A DNA stretch of 40,506 nt. Source: Gammaproteobacteria bacterium (lineage in GTDB: Bacteria; Pseudomonadota; Gammaproteobacteria; Arenicellales; Arenicellaceae). The translations under genes were made by a program, and so were the position numbers. Shown here piece after piece: positions 16,315-24,360 of this stretch. Location of the stretch: positions 1-40,506 of the forward strand of contig JABDKW010000038.1 in assembly GCA_013002025.1 (NCBI GenBank). Reading direction: 5' to 3'. Each line of letters starts with the position of its first letter. The stretch's first letter is position 1. The notes below the pieces were generated by a model. That model saw only the letters and a list, made by a program, of their open reading frames with translations. It did not search any database and was not told where the DNA came from.

Positions 16315-17610
16315 ATGCCTGCCGCCGCGCCTCTTCAGACCTCGCCAGCGCGCAACGCCAACTGGTTATTGGCGTTGCTGATCCTGGTTAATGTACTGAA
16401 CATGGTGGATCGTAATCTGATATCCAGTTTCGGCCCCCAGATCACAGCAGACCTTAACCTGACTGACACCCAGTTCGGCTATCTGACCGGCTTGTTGTTC
16501 GTATTTTTTTATACCGTCATGGGTCTGTTTGTAGGGCGCTTGGCTGACACCACGCACAGACCCCGTTTGATTGCTGCAGGCCTCGCGTTGTGGAGCTTGC
16601 TGACGGTGGTTTCCGGTGTCGCAAAAAACTTCCTGCATATCGCGGTTGCGCGGATGTTTATCGGAGTCGGTGAAGCCTGTCTATCGCCCGCATCCATGTC
16701 GATGCTGTCGGATACCTATCCTCAGCAAAGCCGCGGTCTGGCGGCGGGTCTTTACTATCTGGGTTTGCCCTTGGGGGCGGGCGCCAGTTTTATTATTGCC
16801 GGCGTATTTGGCCCGACGCTTGGCTGGCGAAATTGCTTTTATATTCTCGGCGCGCTGGGCCTGTTTCTGGTGCCGGTGATGCTGTGGCTGCGCGATCCGC
16901 CACGCGGTAGCTTCGATGCCCCACAACCTGAGGCGCAACTGGCTGCTAATGTGCGGGAGTCGTTGGCTCAGGTCTGGCAGGTGTGCCGCAGGTCGCCGGC
17001 GCTGGCCTGGGCCATGATCGGCGCGGTGTTTATGCATTTGCCCATCGGCTCGGCCCAATTTGTGCAGCTTTGGCTGGTGCGTGAGCGGGGCTTCGAGGCC
17101 TCTGAGATCGCCATTACCTATGGTGTCTTGTTTATTGTATTCGGCATCATTGGTTCGCTCATCGGTGGGGTCTTGGGCGACTGGTATCAGGCCCGCTTCC
17201 GCGGCGGTCGCCTGCGCTTTTTTGCAATCTATCTTCTGGTAACCACACCGTTGATTATCAGTTACCGTTTCGTGTCGCCAGAGTCACCACTTTTTTATAT
17301 CGCCATGTGTGTGGGTTTTATGAATTTCATGGCATTTTTCGGCCCGGTCTACGCAACGGTTCAGGATCTCGCGCCTGCCAAGCTGCGGGGAATTACCACT
17401 GCGGTGCTGATATTGATGTCGAATTTAATTGGCTTGGGGCTGGGTGCGGTGGCCACAGGCATATTGAGCGATGTCTACAATCAAGCCGGTGTGGTTGACC
17501 CGCTTACCTGGTCTTTGCTGACCGTTGACACGCTGGCGGCGTTCACCATTGTGTCATTTTTCGTCGGCGCTCATTACTGGCAAAAAGAGCGTGACGCGAT
17601 TGCTGGGTAG
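16315..17610 (+). CDS. MFS transporter, spinster-like
   Basis: A 431-residue inner-membrane transporter with about 12 hydrophobic segments. The N-terminus (NWLLALLILVNVLNMVDRNLISSFGPQI) and the RMFIGVGEACLSPASMSMLSD segment are typical of the spinster-like MFS group, common in marine and aromatic- or lipid-degrading proteobacteria beside TonB receptors. The loop 2-3 motif GRLADTTHRPRLI is present. It lies 66 nt after the last acyl-CoA dehydrogenase and 302 nt before a TonB-dependent receptor, so it may import the substrate of the acyl-CoA cluster or export a product. AAGGAA at 16299-16304 precedes the ATG. Substrate unknown. Confidence 0.88.
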   Translation: MPAAAPLQTSPARNANWLLALLILVNVLNMVDRNLISSFGPQITADLNLTDTQFGYLTGLLFVFFYTVMGLFVGRLADTTHRPRLIAAGLALWSLLTVVSGVAKNFLHIAVARMFIGVGEACLSPASMSMLSDTYPQQSRGLAAGLYYLGLPLGAGASFIIAGVFGPTLGWRNCFYILGALGLFLVPVMLWLRDPPRGSFDAPQPEAQLAANVRESLAQVWQVCRRSPALAWAMIGAVFMHLPIGSAQFVQLWLVRERGFEASEIAITYGVLFIVFGIIGSLIGGVLGDWYQARFRGGRLRFFAIYLLVTTPLIISYRFVSPESPLFYIAMCVGFMNFMAFFGPVYATVQDLAPAKLRGITTAVLILMSNLIGLGLGAVATGILSDVYNQAGVVDPLTWSLLTVDTLAAFTIVSFFVGAHYWQKERDAIAG

Positions 17611-17912
17611 CAGGACAGGGGTGGGCATTGTGTTTATCGACGACGATAATAGACAATATGTTTTCTATGTCGATTCGGGAGAGCAGGCCATTGGCGTTGC
17701 ACGCCTTGTTGGACGCTAATTTTGGCACTATGACGAAAAACGGTGATTTGACAGACAAATGTTCCAAATAAGGGTCTCAAAAGTGACATGAATCCCGCAT
17801 ATTTCCTTGATATGAGGCAGGCCTGAGTCCACAATACGGCTCACTTGGCCATACTCGTTTTTCCGGCCATAGATAAACCCCTTTTACTCACAAAAATGAG
17901 GAGAAAATCCAA
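17611..17912. other. Upstream region of the TonB-dependent receptor gene
   Basis: This 302-nt gap holds no credible gene. A TTGACA at 17748-17753 is the best -35 match, but its downstream -10 is poor. Another candidate, nearer the gene, is TTGGCC (17845) with TAGATA (17870), spaced 19 nt. A GGCCATA direct repeat (17847 and 17865) overlaps it and could bind a regulator. No Fur box is seen. A strong GAGGAG ribosome-binding site lies at 17898-17903. Confidence 0.4.
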
Positions 17913-20396
17913 ATGACTCGTTTCATTAACTTGCGCGCTCTGATCGCCGCGATGCTTGGTTTTGCCATGCCGTTCGCTGCTTCAGCACAATTAGAAGAGA
18001 TTGTGGTAACTGCGTCAAAACGTTCCGCCACCCTGCAGGAAATCCCCATCGCGGTTTCCGTAACACCGGCCGACGTTATCGAAAAAGCTGAAATTAAAGA
18101 TCTGGCAGACCTGCAAAGCGTTGTGCCTTCTTTGAAAGTAAATACGCTGCAGAACTCAACCAACACTAACTTCTCAATTCGAGGTTTTGGTAACGGTGCA
18201 AACAACCCGGGCATCGAGCCGTCAGTGGGTGTTTTCATCGATGGTGTATACCGTTCCCGTTCTGCGTCACAGATTACTGACCTGCCAAACCTGGAGCGCG
18301 TCGAAGTTCTGCGTGGCCCACAAAGTACGCTATTCGGTAAAAACGCATCTGCCGGTGTCATCAGCATTGTTACCGCTGAGCCGACTGGCGAAGCCGCCGG
18401 AAGAATCTCCTTCACGGCAGGTAACTTCAATCAGAAGATTGTGCGTCTTCAGGGTGAAGGATCACTGGGCGACAACACAGCATTCGCTGTGTCGGCTAAC
18501 TCCAATACCCGCGACGGTTACTTTAAAAACCTGGAAACCGGTAGCGATATCAATAACCGTAATCGTCAAGCAGTGCGTGGCCAACTGGTATGGAATGGCG
18601 ACGTCAGCAAGGTGCGCCTGATCGCGGATTACGACCAGATTGACGAAGAATGCTGTGGCGTGATTAATCTGTTTCAGTCCCCACTGGAAGTGTTTGTTAA
18701 CAGTCAGACTGGCGCACGCGTTATTCCTAACGACCAACAGGCTCTTAGCGCTTTTCAAAACACCGATCCGGTGAACAGAATTGACAACGGCGGCTTGTCG
18801 CTGCAGTGGGATCGCGACTACGACAATTTCACTTTGACCTCGATTTCTTCATATCGTACCACTGACTCCTTTTCCAGCATTGATGCGGACTTTTCGACCG
18901 GTGATTACATTCGTAATGACATTACCACTGAAATCGATACGCTGACGCAGGAAATTCGCTTAACCTCTAATGGCGGTGGCGACGTTGACTGGATGGTCGG
19001 CGGTTTCTATTTCAACGAGTCAATCGATTACATTAATGACCTGCCTTACGGTAATGATTTCCGTGGCTTTGTTGATGCTCTGGCATTCGCCTCAGGCGCG
19101 CCACAAAACATCTTGGCAGGCCTGGAAATCCAATTCGGTTTGCCGCCGTTCCGGGCGTTCTTCCCGAACTCCGGAGCCATTACCGAAGTAGCTGATCTGG
19201 AGAATGATGCCTATTCATTTTTTGGTTCATTCGACTGGCATATGACCGACCGCTTGACCGCGACTTTGGGCTTGAACTACACCAAAGACGAAAAAGAAGC
19301 ACAGGTTCGTCAGGTTAATCGCGATCTGTTCTCGTCACTGGATTTCGTCCAGATTGGTGGTGGCTTGATCTTTCAACAATTGGTTGGCGCGGGCGTTCCA
19401 CCAGCGGTAGCGGCCGGTCAGGCTGCGGCGCTGAGCACAACTGCGGCGAACCCCTTGCTCGGCTTGCAGGCCATTCAGTTCCTGCCGCCGTTCCAAGACT
19501 TTCCGAATCCGGTTGAAGATGGCAAAAGCGATGACGATGAGTTGACCTATAACTTCCGTCTGGCTTATGACGTCAACGACAGCGTTAATATCTACGGCGG
19601 TATCTCAACTGGTTTTAAAGCCACATCCTGGAACCTGAGTCGCGACGCCAAGCCGACCGCAGCGGACCTTGGCCGTCTGCAAGCCCTAGGTATTGCGCAG
19701 CCGAATCTGGTTACCGGTACACGCTTTGCTGACCCGGAAGAAGCTACTTCGGTGGAGCTTGGCTTGAAAGCCCGCTTTGACAAAGGGGCTTTGAATCTCG
19801 CAATTTTTGATCAGGAAATCAAAGGCTTCCAGTCCAATATTTTCGGTGGTACTGGGTTCAACCTGGCGAATGCTGGTAAGCAATCTACTAAGGGTGTGGA
19901 GTTCGATTTAACCTACTACCCAAGCGAATCGCTGCAACTGACCTTGGCCGGTACTTTCCTTGATGCCAAATACGATGATTTTGATAATGCCAGTGTCGCG
20001 GATTTCATTCCCGGCGTTGGTTTGGTTCAAGGCGTAGGCGGTCTATCTGGTGAAATGGTTAACGGTGTGCCGGAAGTGGCCCTTGCGGCCTCTGCGACTT
20101 ACGACTTCATGATGGGAAATCTTGATTCGTACTTCAGAGCGGATTACCAATACGACGAAGAAGTGCAAACTAACGACAATATTCCCGCACAGTTTTCCTC
20201 AATCAGTTTCAAGAATTTGAACCTGAGTCTGGGTATGACTACCGAAAACGGTCTCTCTTTTACCCTTTGGGGTCGTAACGTTACTGACCACGATACTGTG
20301 ACCACAGGTTTCCCGACCGTGGGTGGAACACGGGGTATCTTCGGTTACCGTAATCAGCCGCGTACCTATGGCGTGACCATTACAAAAGACTTCTAA
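17913..20396 (+). CDS. TonB-dependent outer-membrane receptor
   Basis: An 827-residue outer-membrane receptor. Residues 1-26 are a signal peptide ending ASAQ, followed at once by the TonB-box-like LEEIVVTASKR. The plug domain (about 30-160, with SIRGFG, VGVFIDGVYRSR and LRGPQSTLFGKNASAGVISI) precedes a 22-strand-type barrel ending in ITKDF with the terminal Phe expected for BAM insertion. There is no N-terminal signalling domain. It takes up a bulky ligand using TonB energy. The adjoining spinster-like MFS and acyl-CoA genes suggest a hydrophobic carbon source rather than iron, and no Fur site is seen upstream. A strong terminator follows 42 nt after the stop. Confidence 0.94.
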   Translation: MTRFINLRALIAAMLGFAMPFAASAQLEEIVVTASKRSATLQEIPIAVSVTPADVIEKAEIKDLADLQSVVPSLKVNTLQNSTNTNFSIRGFGNGANNPGIEPSVGVFIDGVYRSRSASQITDLPNLERVEVLRGPQSTLFGKNASAGVISIVTAEPTGEAAGRISFTAGNFNQKIVRLQGEGSLGDNTAFAVSANSNTRDGYFKNLETGSDINNRNRQAVRGQLVWNGDVSKVRLIADYDQIDEECCGVINLFQSPLEVFVNSQTGARVIPNDQQALSAFQNTDPVNRIDNGGLSLQWDRDYDNFTLTSISSYRTTDSFSSIDADFSTGDYIRNDITTEIDTLTQEIRLTSNGGGDVDWMVGGFYFNESIDYINDLPYGNDFRGFVDALAFASGAPQNILAGLEIQFGLPPFRAFFPNSGAITEVADLENDAYSFFGSFDWHMTDRLTATLGLNYTKDEKEAQVRQVNRDLFSSLDFVQIGGGLIFQQLVGAGVPPAVAAGQAAALSTTAANPLLGLQAIQFLPPFQDFPNPVEDGKSDDDELTYNFRLAYDVNDSVNIYGGISTGFKATSWNLSRDAKPTAADLGRLQALGIAQPNLVTGTRFADPEEATSVELGLKARFDKGALNLAIFDQEIKGFQSNIFGGTGFNLANAGKQSTKGVEFDLTYYPSESLQLTLAGTFLDAKYDDFDNASVADFIPGVGLVQGVGGLSGEMVNGVPEVALAASATYDFMMGNLDSYFRADYQYDEEVQTNDNIPAQFSSISFKNLNLSLGMTTENGLSFTLWGRNVTDHDTVTTGFPTVGGTRGIFGYRNQPRTYGVTITKDF

Positions 20397-20438
20397 GTAT
20401 GGCTTTTGAGAGCCCGGCCTAACCGCCGGCTCAAAAAA

Positions 20439-20472
20439 ACCGGTGTCGGGTTCGCCCACACCGGTTTTTTTT
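20439..20472. terminator. Strong intrinsic terminator, likely bidirectional
   Basis: ACCGGTGT (20439-20446) pairs with ACACCGGT (20458-20465), and an inner GGG/CCC closes a TTCG tetraloop. Eight T follow at 20465-20472 and seven A precede at 20433-20439, so it can end transcripts from either side. It lies between the convergent receptor gene and the minus-strand gene at 20518. Confidence 0.93.
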
Positions 20473-20517
20473 GCCCAATGAAAGCGCGTTCGATTGTAGG
20501 CCCGAACGGATTAAGCG

Positions 20518-21054
20518 CTACTCAATTGAGGTGGTTAACTGGGCCAGCAATTTGTTAGTGCGTGCGATACGATCTTGCATGTGTTGCTCCGCACTGGTCT
20601 CGCTGGCAAGTCGTCGCAGTGCTTCAAAGGCGCGTCTAAATTGCGCGGCTTCCTCATCCTGAAGTCGCACAATCCAGTGATCCAGATAGGCTAGACCGTA
20701 GGGGCAGGCAAAAAAATCGGCATTGGCATTTAACAACCCTTCGGTGGAACCCATATTCAGATTCGCATCGGTCAGTGCACCGGAGCGGAATATTTGCCCC
20801 AATGCGATTTCGTAGACTCGATCGGCGATAAAGTAGTCGTCAATGGTGGCGTCGGCGGGCCGATACAACACGCGCGCCATGGCTGCATCGGGGTTCTCAC
20901 CAAACAGCGCCATCTGGCGGTTATTACTGGATTCCACCGCGCTGTCGAGAAATTCGGCGGAACTGATCTTGTTGGCTTGCTGAATTTGGAAGGCCACCAT
21001 AACCAGGCCCAATAGAATGCCGATGTTGGCGGCAATTTGTAATTTATTGTTCAT
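20518..21054 (-). CDS. Hypothetical membrane-anchored protein
   Basis: A 178-residue protein I do not recognise. Residues about 7-24 (IAANIGILLGLVMVAFQI) form one hydrophobic segment without a clear cleavage site, so it is probably an inner-membrane anchor. The rest is soluble, mainly helical and rich in Ala, Glu and Arg, with no metal-binding or catalytic motif visible. It begins 8 nt after the stop of the D-2-hydroxyacid dehydrogenase gene on the same strand, so the two are likely co-transcribed. Similar one-helix proteins of about 180 residues are scattered through marine proteobacteria without known function. Confidence 0.7.
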   Translation of the reverse strand: MNNKLQIAANIGILLGLVMVAFQIQQANKISSAEFLDSAVESSNNRQMALFGENPDAAMARVLYRPADATIDDYFIADRVYEIALGQIFRSGALTDANLNMGSTEGLLNANADFFACPYGLAYLDHWIVRLQDEEAAQFRRAFEALRRLASETSAEQHMQDRIARTNKLLAQLTTSIE

Positions 21055-21062
21055 GGCAGAGC

Positions 21063-22178
21063 TCAGTATCCGCGTTGCAGGTCAACAATATTATATACCT
21101 GCTCGCCTTGCGCCAGCCGCCGCAGGTTTTCTTTCATAAATACCCAGCGCCGGGCACTGGTTTCCGCCGTGAACGAGCTGTTATGCGGGGAAATGAAGAC
21201 ATTGGGCATCGCCCAAAGTTCAGATTCTGCCGGTAATGGCTCGGGATCAGTCACGTCTAAGGCGGCGGCTTTAATGGCGCCGGATTTCAACGCTTCGATA
21301 AGCTCCGCCTGCTGTACGCTGCCGCCGCGGCCGACATTTATGAATAGCCCGTGTTGGGGCATGGTGTTGAAAAACGCTTTATCAAACAGGCCGCGGGTTT
21401 TGTCGGTAAGCGGCGCCGCGTTGACCACCACGTCGGCACGCGCAGCTAATTCAAGTAATTCATCCGCCAGGCCAACATAGTCTACGTAGCCTGGTCCTTC
21501 ACGGGAGCTATTGCGCGTGGCCAGTACGGTCATGCCCAGACCCTTGGCGCGCCAGGCTATCTGTTTGCCGATGCCACCCAGACCCACTATCAATATGGTT
21601 TTTTTATTCACCTCAACCGCCGGTTTCAAGCCACTGTTGTAGCCCAGCCAGTTGCGCTCCTGCTGAGCCCGGTAGTAATCCAGAAAATTTCGCTGCATCA
21701 TAAACATGCTGCCGATCACCCATTCAGCAATTCCCGGGCCGGAGGTGGCCGCACCATTAGCCACAATAACGCGGTCATTATTAAACTGTTTGTTGGCGAC
21801 ACAGCCTTCCACCCCGGCACTGAGGTTTTGAATCCAACTGAGCTGCGGATAATCGCCATCCAAGAAGCTGCAAAAACCCACCAGCGCCTCTATCTCCGAT
21901 TCCTGCGCGCGCAGGGCGGCAGGCGATTCAACAAAAACCAGTTCCGTGTCTAAACCTTCGCCCAGCCAGGTGTCGAAATTCTCGACCGCCTGCAGCTTGT
22001 AAAAATTCGGCACTACCACATAAATTTTCCTGGGTTTTCGCCAGCGCTTATCCGCGGCGATTTTTTGCTCGGAAATTTTGGGGGCCAATTCCGCCACCAC
22101 CGATTCAACGGTGGGTATTTCACCTGAGTGACTGATCAGAGGAAGCAGCAAGGTGGCGAGTATAAGTAGTGGTTTCAT
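21063..22178 (-). CDS. D-2-hydroxyacid dehydrogenase family protein with N-terminal signal peptide
   Basis: A 371-residue D-isomer-specific 2-hydroxyacid dehydrogenase. The Rossmann loop GLGGIGKQ, NVGRGG (catalytic Arg region), DPEPLP (Glu) and SPHNSS (His) show a complete NAD(P)-dependent active site. Unusually, residues 1-18 (MKPLLILATLLLPLISHS) look like a Sec signal peptide, followed by a linker of about 30 residues before the fold begins at RKIYVVVPNF. NAD(H) is not normally available in the periplasm, so the enzyme is either exported with bound cofactor, membrane-tethered with the fold inside, or the leader is misread. No internal start with a good ribosome-binding site is apparent. It is first in a two-gene operon with 20518-21054. 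Confidence 0.85.
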   Translation of the reverse strand: MKPLLILATLLLPLISHSGEIPTVESVVAELAPKISEQKIAADKRWRKPRKIYVVVPNFYKLQAVENFDTWLGEGLDTELVFVESPAALRAQESEIEALVGFCSFLDGDYPQLSWIQNLSAGVEGCVANKQFNNDRVIVANGAATSGPGIAEWVIGSMFMMQRNFLDYYRAQQERNWLGYNSGLKPAVEVNKKTILIVGLGGIGKQIAWRAKGLGMTVLATRNSSREGPGYVDYVGLADELLELAARADVVVNAAPLTDKTRGLFDKAFFNTMPQHGLFINVGRGGSVQQAELIEALKSGAIKAAALDVTDPEPLPAESELWAMPNVFISPHNSSFTAETSARRWVFMKENLRRLAQGEQVYNIVDLQRGY

Positions 22179-22248
22179 TAGAGTGTGCGGTTAAGTTTGC
22201 TTGGTTCGAGGCCATAGTAGCCAGCAAGCTTTCAGCTTGTCCAGCGAT

Positions 22249-22299
22249 ATACCCCTGCCATTGCCTTAAGCATTGAACTGGTCGCTATGTCAGGGGTAT
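22249..22299. promoter_or_regulatory. Inverted repeat upstream of the frmA operon
   Basis: ATACCCCTG (22249-22257) and CAGGGGTAT (22291-22299) form a perfect 9-bp inverted repeat with a 33-nt interval, about 100 nt before the frmA start and about 70 nt before the divergent dehydrogenase start. It is GC-rich at its centre and has no T-run. A regulator site serving one or both divergent operons is possible; no frmR-type gene is present nearby. Confidence 0.35.
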
Positions 22300-22396
22300 G
22301 ATTTGCCCTCCAAAAAGAAAAACCAATGTGGCGTTGCAGGTGTCTCAACCGGGAACCCACGATACCACCCCTTAAAACCGTCCTGGAGGATCGATC

Positions 22397-23503
22397 ATGA
22401 AGACCAAAGCCGCAGTTGCCTTTGCCGCCGGCAAACCCCTTGAAGTTGTAGAGGTTGATTTACAGGGCCCCAGACCAGGAGAGGTACTGGTGGAAATCAA
22501 AGCCACCGGCGTGTGTCATACCGATGCTTTTACCCTGTCCGGCGACGATCCCGAAGGCGCATTTCCCGCGATTCTCGGCCACGAGGGCGCTGGTGTGGTG
22601 GTTGAAGTGGGCGAGGGTGTGACCTCGGTACAGCCGGGTGATCATGTTATCCCTCTCTATACTCCGGAATGCCGTGAGTGCGATTTTTGCCTGCACCCGA
22701 AAACCAACCTATGCCAGAAAATTCGTGAGACACAGGGTGCCGGCCTGATGCCGGATGGTACCAGCCGCTTTTCACTGGATGGTGAGCCGATCCTGCATTA
22801 CATGGGCTGCTCAACCTTTTCGAACCATACGGTGCTGCCGGAGATTGCGGTCGCCAAGGTTCGCAAAGATGCACCATTCGATAAAATTTGCTACATCGGC
22901 TGTGGTGTCACCACGGGTGTGGGTGCGGTGGCTTTCGATGCCAAGGTAGAGCCGGGCTCCAATGTGGTGGTCTTTGGGTTGGGCGGTATTGGTCTTAATG
23001 TCATCCAGGGTGCGCGCATGGTGGGCGCCAATAAGATTGTCGGCGTGGACCTCAATGACAGCAAAAAGGGTCTGGCAGAGGCCTTTGGAATGACCGACTT
23101 TATAAACCCGTCGGAAGTGGACAATGTGGTCGAGGCCATCATCGATGTAACTGGCGGTGGGGCAGATTATTCATTCGAATGTATTGGTAATGTAAACACC
23201 ATGCGTCAGGCTTTGGAGTGCTGTCATAAAGGTTGGGGCGAATCGGTCATCATCGGTGTCGCTGGCGCTGGGCAGGAAATATCCACGCGGCCGTTTCAAT
23301 TGGTTACCGGCCGAGTTTGGCGTGGTACAGCGTTTGGCGGTGCTCGCGGCCGCACCGACGTGCCAAAGATTGTTGATTGGTACATGGATGGCAAAATTAA
23401 TATTGACGACCTGATCACGCATACCATGCCGCTGGATGAAATTAATAACGCCTTTGACCTGATGCACGAGGGCAAGTCGATTCGCTCCGTGGTGATGTAT
23501 TAG
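22397..23503 (+). CDS. frmA: S-(hydroxymethyl)glutathione dehydrogenase (class III alcohol dehydrogenase)
   Basis: A 368-residue zinc enzyme that oxidises the formaldehyde-glutathione adduct to S-formylglutathione with NAD+. Catalytic zinc ligands are Cys40 (GVCHTD), His62 (GHEG) and Cys169 (IGCGVTTG). Structural zinc ligands are Cys92, Cys95, Cys98 and Cys106. The NAD loop is GLGGIG at 194-199. Length and motifs match FrmA/AdhC/GSH-FDH closely. GGAGG at 22385-22389 gives a strong start. The next gene, S-formylglutathione hydrolase, follows without a gap, forming the standard glutathione-dependent formaldehyde detoxification pair. It may also reduce S-nitrosoglutathione, as family members do. 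Confidence 0.96.
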   Translation: MKTKAAVAFAAGKPLEVVEVDLQGPRPGEVLVEIKATGVCHTDAFTLSGDDPEGAFPAILGHEGAGVVVEVGEGVTSVQPGDHVIPLYTPECRECDFCLHPKTNLCQKIRETQGAGLMPDGTSRFSLDGEPILHYMGCSTFSNHTVLPEIAVAKVRKDAPFDKICYIGCGVTTGVGAVAFDAKVEPGSNVVVFGLGGIGLNVIQGARMVGANKIVGVDLNDSKKGLAEAFGMTDFINPSEVDNVVEAIIDVTGGGADYSFECIGNVNTMRQALECCHKGWGESVIIGVAGAGQEISTRPFQLVTGRVWRGTAFGGARGRTDVPKIVDWYMDGKINIDDLITHTMPLDEINNAFDLMHEGKSIRSVVMY

Positions 23504-23515
23504 GTGACTGCTCCA

Positions 23516-24355
23516 ATGGAACAGCTCAGCGAGAATAAGATTTTCGGCGGTCGGCAACTGCAGTTTCAACATACCTCGTCGACGGTAAATTGCGATATGC
23601 AATTCTCGGTCTACCTGCCACCACAGGCCGAAGTTGGCAAGGTGCCGGTGTTGATGTGGTTGTCGGGGTTAACCTGTACTGATCAGAATTTCGTCACCAA
23701 AGCTGGCGCACAGCAATTTGCTGCGGAGCATGGCATGGCGATTGTTTGTCCGGATACCAGCCCGCGCGGCGACGGTGTACCGGATGATCCCGATGGGAGT
23801 TGGGATTTTGGCTTGGGCGCTGGGTTTTATGTAAATGCGACCCAGGCACCCTGGGCTGAGCATTACCAGATGAATGATTATGTGGTGAAGGAGCTGCCTG
23901 CATTACTGGCAGCAAACCTGCCACTGGATTTTAACCGGTTGGCGATTTCCGGGCACTCCATGGGCGGTCATGGTGCTCTCACCATCGCTTTGCAAAACCC
24001 GGGTATGTTCCGTTCGGTGTCGGCATTTTCGCCCATCGTATCGCCCATAAACTGCCCTTGGGGAGAGAAGGCGCTGGGCAATTATCTGGGCGCAGATAAG
24101 TCGGCCTGGGCCGACTATGATACCTGCACACTGGTCGCCAAGGACGAGCAGAAACTGCCCGTGCTGATTGATCAGGGTTCGGCTGATAATTTTCTGGAGC
24201 AGGAGCTCAAAACAGAATTGTTGGTGGAGGCGAGCAAGCAAGCCGATTATCCGATGCAGATCCGCTATCAGGATGGTTATGATCACTCTTACTTTTTTAT
24301 CGCTACCTTTATCGGCGAGCATTTGGATTTTCACGCGCGGCATCTTTGGTCGTAG
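23516..24355 (+). CDS. fghA: S-formylglutathione hydrolase
   Basis: A 279-residue alpha/beta hydrolase of the esterase D/FrmB family. It splits S-formylglutathione to formate and glutathione, the step after FrmA. The nucleophile is Ser148 in SGHSMGGHG, Asp is in DQGSADNF and His in GYDHSYFF; LSGLTCTDQNF and PDTSPRG are further family marks. The ATG at 23516 is preferred to a GTG at 23504 because AGGTGA (23502-23507) then serves as ribosome-binding site and the N-terminus MEQLSENK matches the family. It is followed after 5 nt by an exported metallohydrolase gene, an unusual third partner. Confidence 0.95.
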   Translation: MEQLSENKIFGGRQLQFQHTSSTVNCDMQFSVYLPPQAEVGKVPVLMWLSGLTCTDQNFVTKAGAQQFAAEHGMAIVCPDTSPRGDGVPDDPDGSWDFGLGAGFYVNATQAPWAEHYQMNDYVVKELPALLAANLPLDFNRLAISGHSMGGHGALTIALQNPGMFRSVSAFSPIVSPINCPWGEKALGNYLGADKSAWADYDTCTLVAKDEQKLPVLIDQGSADNFLEQELKTELLVEASKQADYPMQIRYQDGYDHSYFFIATFIGEHLDFHARHLWS

Positions 24356-24360
24356 TTTTA

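Noticed and set aside
17888-18430. Minus-strand ORF of 180 codons opposite the TonB receptor
   Set aside because: It is a shadow of the receptor's plug domain, with no family resemblance and no suitable start context.
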